This document shows, piece after piece, positions 1 through 6,107 of a stretch of 6,537 nt of DNA. The stretch is from CAIQJJ01 sp964606085 (lineage in GTDB: Bacteria; Chloroflexota; Anaerolineae; Anaerolineales; UBA4823): NCBI GenBank assembly GCA_964606085.1, contig CAZSFD010000147.1, positions 1 through 6,537 on the forward strand. Reading direction: 5' to 3'. The notes below the pieces were generated by a model, which was not told where the DNA came from, searched no databases, and was given only the letters and a program-made list of their open reading frames with translations. A program made the position numbers and the translations under genes. Position 1 is the first letter of the stretch, and every line of letters starts with the position of its first letter.

Positions 1-22
1 CAGGTACGATTGCAAGAGAGGC

Positions 23-51
23 TGGTCAAATCTACTCATATTATCTATACT
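23..51 (+). promoter_or_regulatory. Candidate sigma70-type promoter ahead of the structured leader
   Basis: A TATACT hexamer at 46-51 matches the -10 consensus at five of six positions. TGGTCA at 23-28 matches the -35 consensus at four of six, and the spacer is 17 bp. Transcription would start near 58, just before the series of stem-loops that ends in the terminator at 175-211. It is the best promoter-like sequence I found upstream of the operon. It rests on pattern match only, and the -35 box is weak. Confidence 0.4.
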
Positions 52-63
52 CAAACCTGTCGG

Positions 64-104
64 AAAAAAGAAAACGCCGGGAGCGCTGACAACACTCCCG
101 GCGT
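64..104 (-). terminator. Intrinsic terminator-like hairpin facing left
   Basis: The 10-bp perfect GC-rich stem ACGCCGGGAG (74-83) with CTCCCGGCGT (95-104) has an 11-nt loop. Read on the minus strand it is followed by TTTCTTTTTT (73 down to 64), the layout of a Rho-independent terminator. No minus-strand gene runs into it in this window, so it would end an antisense or small RNA, or only insulate. The same stem is the first hairpin of the candidate plus-strand RNA, and the two readings compete. Confidence 0.5.
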
Positions 105-108
105 GCAA

Positions 109-151
109 GTCTCTGCTTTGCAGAGACCAACCATGCGGAGGGGTCGCATGG
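109..151. other. Two short perfect stem-loops in the upstream intergenic region
   Basis: GTCTCTGC (109-116) pairs exactly with GCAGAGAC (120-127) around a TTT loop. CCATGCG (131-137) pairs exactly with CGCATGG (145-151) around a 7-nt loop. Neither is followed by a T-tract, so they are not terminators. Their close spacing between two terminator-like hairpins suggests part of a folded RNA. The strand cannot be decided from the sequence. Confidence 0.5.
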
Positions 152-174
152 CGGCTGAATCGTAACACATCCAG

Positions 175-211
175 GCCGCTCGCGCAAATTCGCGTGAGCG
201 GCTGTTTTTTT
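175..211 (+). terminator. Strong Rho-independent terminator 23 nt upstream of the helicase gene
   Basis: The stem pairs 175-185 with 192-202: 11 bp with one G-T wobble, very GC-rich, and a 6-nt loop. It is followed by TG and seven T residues (205-211). It ends either a gene left of the window, the candidate small RNA starting near 58, or most transcripts entering the operon. Only 23 nt separate the T-tract from the helicase ATG, leaving little room for another complete promoter unless it overlaps the hairpin. Confidence 0.8.
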
Positions 212-234
212 ACCCATCCATGCAGTTGTAACCT

Positions 235-3200
235 ATGCCCTCATCCGTCATCATCGAAAACCCCGTTATCAACTCACCTTTCGAGGAGCCTGGCCGCCAC
301 TTCAAGTTTACCGAAGATGGCATAACCGATGAAATCGTGGCGGCGCGGCGCACCAGCCAGTATTTCATCCCCATCCCACCGCCCAAGAAAAAAGGCCCGG
401 CCCAATTGGTTATCGAGGGCTGGACGGCAGACCGGGTGGAGGAAAATCAATTCATCAATCGCGTGCGGGCGCGGGTGGCACTCTGGCGCAGGGGCGGGTA
501 TCCGGGCATTACCCAGGTGACGGCGCGCTTGCTGAAATACTGGCAGCGCCCAGGCCGGGAGCGCCGCCTGTTCTTTGCCCAAATTGAAGCCCTGGAAACG
601 ATCATCTACGTTACCGAGGTTGCCAGCAAGTATAACGACGCCTGGATCGAGAACGAACTGCGCCGCGCCAACCAGGATGCCAACCCCGAACTGTACCGCA
701 TTGCCTTCAAGATGGCGACCGGCAGCGGCAAAACCGTGGTGATGGGCATGTTGATCGCCTGGCATACGCTGAACAAGCTGGCGAACCCGCAAGACGCCCG
801 CTTTTCGGATGCCTTCCTGATCGTCACACCCGGCATCACCATCCGTGACCGGCTGCGGGTGTTATTCCCCAACGACCCCCAAAACTACTATCGCCAGCAC
901 GACCTCGTGCCGCCCGATTTTCTAGCTGAGTTGGGCAAGGCGCGCCTGGTGATCACCAATTTCCACGCTTTTAAGCCGCGCGAGCGCGTGGCGGCGGGCA
1001 AGATCACCAAACAAATCCTCCGTAGTGACGACGTAAGTCGTCCAGGTGAAGCAAACGACTTACGTCGTCACTACGCATCACCCTTTACCGAAACGCCTGA
1101 CCAGATGGCGCGCCGCGTCTGCCGGGCGTTGGGGACGAAGAAGAACATCATCGTCATCAACGATGAAGCGCACCACTGTTACCGCCGCCGTCCCGAGGAA
1201 GTGGAAAAGCTGATCGGCGATGACCGCAAGGAAGCGGAGAAGAGCGCTGAGGACGCGCGGGTGTGGATTTCGGGCCTGGAAGCGGTCAAGGCCAAGATCG
1301 GCGTCAAGGTGGTGTATGACCTTTCAGCCACGCCGTTTTTCTTGCGTGGTTCGGGGTATAGCAAGATCACTGCCGATGGCAAGAAAGTGACCGAGGGCAT
1401 TCTTTTCCCGTGGGTGGTGAGTGATTTTTCGCTGATTGACGCCATCGAGAGCGGTATCGTCAAAGTGTCGCGCGTGCCGGTTTCGGATAACCGCATGGTG
1501 GGGGAATTGCCCACCTACCGCAACATCTGGCCGCTGATCCGGGAGGGGCTGCCGAAATCGGGGCGCAGTAAACAGGAAGAAACCGGCGAGCCGTTGCTGC
1601 CCGCCGAACTGGAGGGAGCGCTGCAAAGCCTGTACAGCAATTATGAGCAGGCTTACCGCCTGTGGGAGCAAAATGGCGAGGCACGCAGCCGCGGCCAAAC
1701 GCCGCCGGTCTTCATTGTGGTGTGCAACAATACCAACGTCTCGAATCTGGTGTTCAAGCACGTTTCAGGGGGGGATACTGGGAAACACTACCCCGATGGC
1801 AGGCCGATCTTAGCCCCTGGTAAGCTGCCGCTGTTCAGCAATGTGAGCGACGAACGCTGGCTGCCGCGCCCGAATACAATTTTGGTGGATAGCGAGCAAC
1901 TCGAATCGGGCGAGGGTATGAGCGCCGATTTCAAGCAGATCGCCGCCCTCGAAATTGCCGAATTCAAGGCCGAATACAGCGCCCGCTTTCCGGGCCGTGA
2001 TGCCGAAAACCTGACCGATGAAGACCTGCTGCGCGAAGTAATGAACACGGTGGGCAAGGCGGGCAAACTCGGCGAGCAAATCCGCTGTGTGGTGTCGGTT
2101 TCGATGCTGACCGAAGGTTGGGACGCCAACACCGTCACGCACATTTTGGGCGTGCGCGCCTTCGGGACGCAACTGCTTTGCGAGCAAGTGGTGGGGCGCG
2201 GCTTGCGACGGATGAGCTACGCCGTGGAACAGCGCAGCCTGGAAGTGAACGGCCAGGTTTGCGAGATTGAAGCCTTCCAGCCGGAATATGCCGAAGTGTA
2301 TGGCGTGCCGTTTTCGTTCATCCCCAGCGCCGGTTCTGCCGTGACCCCCACACCCCCGGCGCGCTTCACGCGCGTGCGCGCCCTGGATGAACGCATCGCC
2401 TGCGAGATCACTTTCCCGCGCATCGTGGGCTATCGCTACGAACTTCCCGGCGAAAAATTGAGCGCCACCTTCGACGAGGATGCCCGGCATGTGCTTTCGA
2501 CCGCCGACCTGCCCACCCGCACTGAGGTTTCATCTATTATCGGCGAGAGCAACCGCCACACCCTGTATGGCCTGAAAGACAAGCGCCTGCAAGCGGTGGA
2601 TTTCGACCTGGCGCGGCGGGTGCTGGAGACATATTTTCGCGACAACGATGGCAACGCCCACCCGTGGTTGTTCCCACAGTTATGGGCGATCACGCGTCGT
2701 TGGCGTGAGACATGCCTGATCTGCCACGATGACACCTTCCCGCAAATGCTGCTGATCGCCGAGAACGCCCACGATGCCGCCGATAAGGTCTACCATGCCA
2801 TCATTCAGGCCACTGCCGGGGAAAGCCGCCTGCTGCCCACGCCGCGCCCGTATGACCCCATCGGCTCGACGCGCTATGTGGATTTCGATACTTCCCGCGA
2901 GACCTACAAAACCGCCGCCCACAAATGCCATGTTTCGCATGTGGTGTTGGATAGCGGTTGGGAAGCGAAAATGGCCGAAACGTTGGAAGAGATGGACGAG
3001 GTGGCGTGCTACGTCAAAAATTATCAATTGGGTTTCAACATCCCCTATACGTTAGAAGGCCAAAGTCACAGTTACGTGCCAGATTATCTTGTTTGTGTGG
3101 ATGATGGGTGTGGCAGTGACGATTTGCTCACCCTGATCGTTGAAGTCAGCGGGGAAGCCCGCAAAGACAAGGCCGCCAAAACCGCCACAGCGCGCCATTT

Positions 3201-3357
3201 GTGGGTTCCGGCGGTCAATAATGCGGGCATTTATGGGCGGTGGGCGTTCATCGAAGTCACCGATCCCTGGGATGCGGCGAATACGATCCGGGCATTTTTG
3301 CGCGGCGAAGCGGTAGATGGGATGGGGCCGCTGTTTAGACAAGACTCTCATTCATGA
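235..3357 (+). CDS. Superfamily 2 DEAH helicase with C-terminal PD-(D/E)xK-like nuclease domain (type III restriction Res-like)
   Basis: This 1040-aa protein probably translocates on DNA using ATP and cleaves it, in genome defence. Helicase motifs appear in order: Walker A ATGSGKT (161-167), DEAH (310-313), SATP (364-367), TEGWDA (626-631) and QVVGRGLRR (651-659). The C-terminus has a nuclease-like layout: WE (909-910), PDY (949-951) and EVSG (970-973). The usual lysine two residues after E970 is a serine; K977 or K979 may substitute, or cleavage may be altered. Length is about normal for these stand-alone Res-like enzymes. The ATG at 235 follows an in-frame TAA (229-231), and the N-terminus (IIENP, NSPFEEP) looks like that of related proteins, so the start is well supported although I see no Shine-Dalgarno. 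No methyltransferase partner is in the window. Residues 263-280 are encoded by a palindromic repeat. The stop overlaps the next gene's ribosome site. Confidence 0.92.
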   Translation: MPSSVIIENPVINSPFEEPGRHFKFTEDGITDEIVAARRTSQYFIPIPPPKKKGPAQLVIEGWTADRVEENQFINRVRARVALWRRGGYPGITQVTARLLKYWQRPGRERRLFFAQIEALETIIYVTEVASKYNDAWIENELRRANQDANPELYRIAFKMATGSGKTVVMGMLIAWHTLNKLANPQDARFSDAFLIVTPGITIRDRLRVLFPNDPQNYYRQHDLVPPDFLAELGKARLVITNFHAFKPRERVAAGKITKQILRSDDVSRPGEANDLRRHYASPFTETPDQMARRVCRALGTKKNIIVINDEAHHCYRRRPEEVEKLIGDDRKEAEKSAEDARVWISGLEAVKAKIGVKVVYDLSATPFFLRGSGYSKITADGKKVTEGILFPWVVSDFSLIDAIESGIVKVSRVPVSDNRMVGELPTYRNIWPLIREGLPKSGRSKQEETGEPLLPAELEGALQSLYSNYEQAYRLWEQNGEARSRGQTPPVFIVVCNNTNVSNLVFKHVSGGDTGKHYPDGRPILAPGKLPLFSNVSDERWLPRPNTILVDSEQLESGEGMSADFKQIAALEIAEFKAEYSARFPGRDAENLTDEDLLREVMNTVGKAGKLGEQIRCVVSVSMLTEGWDANTVTHILGVRAFGTQLLCEQVVGRGLRRMSYAVEQRSLEVNGQVCEIEAFQPEYAEVYGVPFSFIPSAGSAVTPTPPARFTRVRALDERIACEITFPRIVGYRYELPGEKLSATFDEDARHVLSTADLPTRTEVSSIIGESNRHTLYGLKDKRLQAVDFDLARRVLETYFRDNDGNAHPWLFPQLWAITRRWRETCLICHDDTFPQMLLIAENAHDAADKVYHAIIQATAGESRLLPTPRPYDPIGSTRYVDFDTSRETYKTAAHKCHVSHVVLDSGWEAKMAETLEEMDEVACYVKNYQLGFNIPYTLEGQSHSYVPDYLVCVDDGCGSDDLLTLIVEVSGEARKDKAAKTATARHLWVPAVNNAGIYGRWAFIEVTDPWDAANTIRAFLRGEAVDGMGPLFRQDSHS
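1021..1075. repeat. Palindromic repeat element inserted in frame in the helicase gene
   Basis: The arms 1021-1041 and 1055-1075 are perfect 21-bp reverse complements, with a 13-nt loop. The first arm holds the 20-base unit GTAGTGACGACGTAAGTCGT (1022-1041), the second its reverse complement (1055-1074). The same unit occurs as an inverted pair at 6039-6093, so this is a repeated element and not a feature of the gene. It is read as RSDDVSRPGEANDLRRHY, residues 263-280, between helicase motifs I and II, where related proteins as I recall them have a short variable linker. Of the three forward frames, the left arm is free of stops only in the one used; the other two meet TAA or TAG. An in-frame palindromic element of this kind resembles in behaviour the Rickettsia palindromic elements, but I see no sequence relation to them. 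Confidence 0.85.
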
Positions 3358-3362
3358 GGTGA
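3356..3362 (+). promoter_or_regulatory. Ribosome binding site of the ATPase gene, overlapping the helicase stop
   Basis: GAGGTGA is an exact 7-base match to the anti-Shine-Dalgarno complement and lies 4 nt before the ATG at 3367. Its first two bases are the last two of the helicase TGA stop. This fixes the ATPase start and suggests that ribosomes finishing the helicase reinitiate here. Confidence 0.75.
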
Positions 3363-3366
3363 CAAT

Positions 3367-5100
3367 ATGTTGACACACATTCGGATCAAAAATTTCAAGC
3401 GTTTTGATGAAGTGAGTTTTGAGTTAGGCAAGGCTGTCGTTTTGATCGGCCCGAACAACTCTGGAAAAACTACCGCTTTGCAGGCTCTGGCATTGTGGGA
3501 TATTGGTTTACACCGCTGGAATGAAAAACGGGGCGGGAAGGCTTATTCTGAAAAGCGTCCGGGGGTCACAATAAACCGTCGCGACCTAATTGCTGTGCCT
3601 GTTCCCGATGCTAATTTGCTCTGGCGTGATTTACACGTTCGGAATGTTGACCATTCGTCTGATACATTGCGCACTCAGAATGTACGGATTGATATTACCG
3701 TGGATGGAATTACGGATGGGAAAGCTTGGAGTTGTGGGTTGGAATTTGACTACGCTAATGATGAGTCCTTTTATTGCCGCCCCTTGCGTTTGGTAGAGGG
3801 TGATCAGCCCAAGCGGATGGAAATTCCTCAAGATTCAGCGGGTGTGAAAATTGCTTTCCTGCCGCCGATGTCTGGGCTGGCGGATCGCGAATACCTTAAG
3901 CAACCAGGTGAAATCGGAGTTTTGATCGGCCAGGGCCAAACTGCCCAAGTGTTGCGTAACCTATGTTACCGAATCTATGAACAATCCACTTCCAAAGCTG
4001 AGTGGTTGGAATTGACGGCGGCGATGGAGAGCTTGTTCGGCATCAGGTTGTTACCGCCATGCTACATTGCAGAACGCAGCGAAATCACGATGGCTTATCA
4101 AGAACCAAGCGGCGCAGAACTGGATTTATCTTCATCGGGGCGAGGGCTGCAACAAACGCTACTCCTCCTGGCCCATCTCTATGCCAACCCTGGTACGGTA
4201 TTGCTGCTGGATGAACCAGACGCCCATCTCGAAGTCTTGCGGCAGCGCCAAATCTATCAACTTTTAACCACAATTGCCGAAAAACAAAGTTCGCAGGTTA
4301 TTGCTGCCAGCCACTCCGAAGTGGTATTGAATGAGGCCGCCGGGCGTGACCTGGTGATCGCTTTTGTCGGAAAACCACATCGTGTGGGTGGCCGCGCCAG
4401 CCAGGTATTGAAAAGTCTCTCCGAGTTGGGATTCGATCAATATATTCAGGCGGAGCAAACGGGTTGGGTGCTATATCTGGAAGGTTCTACCGATCTGGCG
4501 ATTTTGCAAGCCTTTGCCAAAACGTTGGAACATCCGGCTGCCTCGGCGTTGGAACGCCCTTTTGTGGTTTATATCGGTGGCAATGTTCCCCAAAAGGCGC
4601 GCGACCACTTTTGGGGTCTGCGGGAAGCAAAACCTGACCTGCTAGGAATTGCACTATTTGATCGCTTGGATAAGAACCTATCCGAAGGCTCTCCTTTGAC
4701 AGAAACGATGTGGCGAAGACGAGAGATCGAAAATTATTTGAATTTGGAAGATGTTTTATTCGCTTATGCCCGTTATGATGTTCCCAACGACCTGTTTGGA
4801 TATGCCGAGGCCGAGAAACGCACCCAGGCCATGCGCGAGGCGATTAACGAGATTTCAAAAGCGCTCAAAACGTTAGGCAGACCTGATCCCTGGTCAGCCG
4901 ATACCAAAGCCAGTGATGAATTTCTCACCCCGTTGTTCAGTAGTTATTTCGAGAAATTGGGCCTCCCGAACCTGGTGCAAAAGAACGATTATTACGTGCT
5001 GGCTCAATTGGTTTCCAAGAGCCAAATTGACCCAGAAGTGGTTGAAAAACTTGATGCGATTGCCAGGATTGCTGCTGCCGCCAAGCCCAGGAAAAATTAG
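3367..5100 (+). CDS. OLD-like ATPase with SMC/ABC-type head and TOPRIM domain (putative ATP-dependent nuclease)
   Basis: The 577-aa protein joins an ABC/SMC-like ATPase to a TOPRIM-like domain, the architecture of OLD-family nucleases, which includes GajA of Gabija. Visible ATPase motifs are Walker A GPNNSGKT (28-35), a signature-like SSSGRGLQQ (255-263), Walker B with catalytic Glu VLLLDEPDAH (278-287) and a switch histidine in ASH (314-316). After it, YLEGSTD (370-376) fits the TOPRIM glutamate motif (E372), and FDRLD (431-435) lies where the metal-binding DxD is expected, although the spacing here is DxxD. REIENYL (452-458) adds further acidic residues often seen downstream in such proteins. 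It likely binds DNA or senses a replication or phage-derived signal and cuts or nicks, but that is inference from the family. It starts 9 nt after the helicase with an excellent ribosome site. Parts of the gene are clearly poorer in GC than its neighbours, suggesting separate origin. Confidence 0.88.
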   Translation: MLTHIRIKNFKRFDEVSFELGKAVVLIGPNNSGKTTALQALALWDIGLHRWNEKRGGKAYSEKRPGVTINRRDLIAVPVPDANLLWRDLHVRNVDHSSDTLRTQNVRIDITVDGITDGKAWSCGLEFDYANDESFYCRPLRLVEGDQPKRMEIPQDSAGVKIAFLPPMSGLADREYLKQPGEIGVLIGQGQTAQVLRNLCYRIYEQSTSKAEWLELTAAMESLFGIRLLPPCYIAERSEITMAYQEPSGAELDLSSSGRGLQQTLLLLAHLYANPGTVLLLDEPDAHLEVLRQRQIYQLLTTIAEKQSSQVIAASHSEVVLNEAAGRDLVIAFVGKPHRVGGRASQVLKSLSELGFDQYIQAEQTGWVLYLEGSTDLAILQAFAKTLEHPAASALERPFVVYIGGNVPQKARDHFWGLREAKPDLLGIALFDRLDKNLSEGSPLTETMWRRREIENYLNLEDVLFAYARYDVPNDLFGYAEAEKRTQAMREAINEISKALKTLGRPDPWSADTKASDEFLTPLFSSYFEKLGLPNLVQKNDYYVLAQLVSKSQIDPEVVEKLDAIARIAAAAKPRKN

Positions 5101-5119
5101 CTAAAACAAGGGAACTACC

Positions 5120-5395
5120 ATGCAGTTTCTTGTCGCATATCCCCCTATTCCGCCTTCTCTGGCCCCGTTTTTCCAGGAATACGACCTTGCCCAATTGGAT
5201 GTGCAGCGTTCGGTCAACACCATCATCGAGCGCGTGCTGCAATTTGGCAACCGGGCTGAAATCCGCTGGTTGTTTTCGGTTTATTCACGCCAGCAGGTGG
5301 CCGAATGGGTGCGGCAGTGGGGGCAATATGCTTTGCCCGAACCGCACCTGACCTTTTGGCGGCTAATTCTCAACCTGCCGGAGGCGCACACATGA
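5120..5395 (+). CDS. Small DUF6922-like protein, probable antitoxin-type partner of the nucleotidyltransferase
   Basis: This is a 91-aa soluble, mostly helical-looking protein with no signal peptide or membrane segment. Its pattern (LAPFFQEYDL, then IIERVLQFGN, EIRWLFSVY, and a C-terminal FWRLIL) matches what I remember of DUF6922 proteins, which often sit immediately before AbiEii-type nucleotidyltransferases. By analogy with AbiE systems, where the first gene encodes the antitoxin and repressor, it may neutralise or regulate the next gene's product. No classical DNA-binding motif is obvious, so that role is inferred from position. The start ATG has AAGGGA (5108-5113) 6 nt upstream, and the gene begins 19 nt after the ATPase stop, consistent with one operon. 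Its TGA shares bases with the next ATG in an ATGA overlap, indicating translational coupling. Confidence 0.75.
   Translation: MQFLVAYPPIPPSLAPFFQEYDLAQLDVQRSVNTIIERVLQFGNRAEIRWLFSVYSRQQVAEWVRQWGQYALPEPHLTFWRLILNLPEAHT
5380..5384 (+). promoter_or_regulatory. Ribosome binding site deciding the AbiEii-like start
   Basis: GGAGG lies 7 nt before the ATG at 5392, inside the end of the preceding gene. It supports that ATG over the upstream in-frame start at 5305, which would add 29 residues that overlap the DUF6922-like gene and lack family character. Confidence 0.7.
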
Positions 5396-6036
5396 CCATC
5401 TATTGGGAGACGATTTCTGCGACGATGCGCCAGGTGATGGCTGCTTTCGGGCGCAGCGAGATCGGCGCTCGTTTTTACCTGGCCGGTGGTACGGCGCTGG
5501 CGCTGCAACTCGGCCACCGCCATTCGGTTGACCTGGATTTCTTCTCCGCCAGCGAGGATGTTCCTTCCATCCGCCAACCCCTAACGGCGGCTTTGCAGGC
5601 GTTCGACCCTATCCTGGCGGATACGTCCTGGGGCAACCTGGTTTTTCTGGCGAGCGGGGTTCGCGTGGGTTTTTATGGCTACGGCTACGACATGATCGCC
5701 CCCTGGGTGGAGGCCGATGGCGTGCGCCTGGCCGGGATCAACGACATCGCCCTGATGAAGATGGATGCGCTGCTGGCACGCGCCAGCCGCAAGGACTTTC
5801 ACGATCTGTATGCCATTTGCCAAAGCGTTTCTTTGCGCACACTGTTTGATCTGGCCCCGCAGAAATACCCATCGGTGCGCGATTTCGAGGCGCAGGTGGT
5901 GAAGCGCCTGGTCTTTTTCGAGCGCGCCGAACAAGAAGAACCGTTACCACTGATCGAAGAAGTGGCCTGGGAAACGGTGAAAGCCTTTTTCCGCCAGCAG
6001 GCGGCTCAGTTGGGGCAAAGCTGGCTGGGCCAGTAG
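5392..6036 (+). CDS. AbiEii/AbiGii-type nucleotidyltransferase (probable toxin)
   Basis: This 214-aa protein belongs to the nucleotidyltransferase-fold family of AbiEii/AbiGii toxins (DUF1814-like). The motif LAGGTALALQLGHR (30-43) followed by SVDLDFF (45-51) carries the GG turn and the two metal-binding aspartates D47 and D49. Later, DIALMKMDAL (118-127) and RKDFHDLY (133-140) match the conserved lysine and KDF-D blocks of the family. Such toxins transfer nucleotides, for example to tRNA acceptor ends, and halt growth; the substrate here cannot be told. All key residues I look for are present, so it is probably active. I chose ATG 5392 because it overlaps the previous stop as ATGA, has GGAGG at good spacing, and yields the usual family N-terminus. 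Placement behind two DNA-processing genes suggests either a fallback abortive arm or an independent toxin-antitoxin unit carried along. Confidence 0.87.
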   Translation: MTIYWETISATMRQVMAAFGRSEIGARFYLAGGTALALQLGHRHSVDLDFFSASEDVPSIRQPLTAALQAFDPILADTSWGNLVFLASGVRVGFYGYGYDMIAPWVEADGVRLAGINDIALMKMDALLARASRKDFHDLYAICQSVSLRTLFDLAPQKYPSVRDFEAQVVKRLVFFERAEQEEPLPLIEEVAWETVKAFFRQQAAQLGQSWLGQ

Positions 6037-6038
6037 GA

Positions 6039-6093
6039 ACGACTTACGTCGTTACTACCAAATCTTAATGCTTGTAGTGACGACGTAAGTCGT
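6039..6093. repeat. Second copy of the palindromic repeat, units in opposite mutual orientation
   Basis: ACGACTTACGTCGTTACTAC (6039-6058) and GTAGTGACGACGTAAGTCGT (6074-6093) are reverse complements with one mismatch, separated by 15 nt. The right unit is identical to 1022-1041. In the helicase copy the GTAG ends face outward; here they face the loop, so the two elements are not simple whole-copy duplicates. Each unit is itself a near-palindrome: ACGAC and GTCGT around TTAC or GTAA. Flanking bases extend this to 8 pairs with one wobble in 6077-6096 and one mismatch in 6036-6055. The element begins three bases after the AbiEii-like stop. There is no T-tract, so it is not a standard terminator. 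Confidence 0.85.
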
Positions 6094-6107
6094 TACAGTA
6101 CCCAACC

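Larger units (their letters stand above)
58..211 (+). ncRNA. Candidate structured small RNA or attenuated leader, family not recognised
   Basis: Between the candidate promoter and the terminator lie four stem-loops in a row: 74-83 with 95-104 (10 bp, perfect), 109-116 with 120-127 (8 bp, perfect, TTT loop), 131-137 with 145-151 (7 bp, perfect), and the terminator stem 175-185 with 192-202. A transcript from about 58 to 211 would be roughly 150 nt and almost wholly folded. It could be an independent small RNA or a leader that controls read-through into the helicase gene. I do not recognise a known RNA family. Two forward frames are open across much of this stretch, but the peptides have no recognisable features and I see no start with a ribosome site, so I prefer a non-coding reading. 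The first hairpin also looks like a terminator on the minus strand, so an RNA running leftwards is an alternative. Confidence 0.35.

Noticed and set aside
1..165. Open forward frame from the window edge to TAA 163-165, possibly the end of an upstream gene
   Set aside because: The 54-codon peptide has no recognisable character, a second frame is also open here, and the stretch is full of perfect hairpins. A chance opening is more likely, though an upstream gene end cannot be excluded.
274..3351. Several minus-strand and alternative plus-strand open frames of 60-230 codons across the helicase gene
   Set aside because: They lie opposite or across a gene with all helicase motifs in order, and the translations show no domain features; they are by-products of GC-rich coding sequence.
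5305..5391. Upstream in-frame start that would extend the AbiEii-like protein by 29 residues
   Set aside because: It lies deep inside the DUF6922-like gene, adds sequence with no family character, and the ATG at 5392 has GGAGG and an ATGA overlap.
1021..6093. CRISPR array based on the repeated 20-base unit
   Set aside because: Only two inverted pairs exist 5 kb apart, there is no regular direct repeat and spacer series, and no cas gene is visible.
1021..6093. The two palindromic copies as terminal inverted repeats of one transposon carrying the operon
   Set aside because: One copy is inside the helicase gene itself, no transposase lies between, and the units are arranged oppositely in the two copies. 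Dispersed repeats explain this better.
6037..6107. Operon terminator after the AbiEii-like gene formed by the palindromic repeat
   Set aside because: No T-tract follows on either side, and the same sequence is read through inside the helicase gene, so it is unlikely to terminate efficiently.
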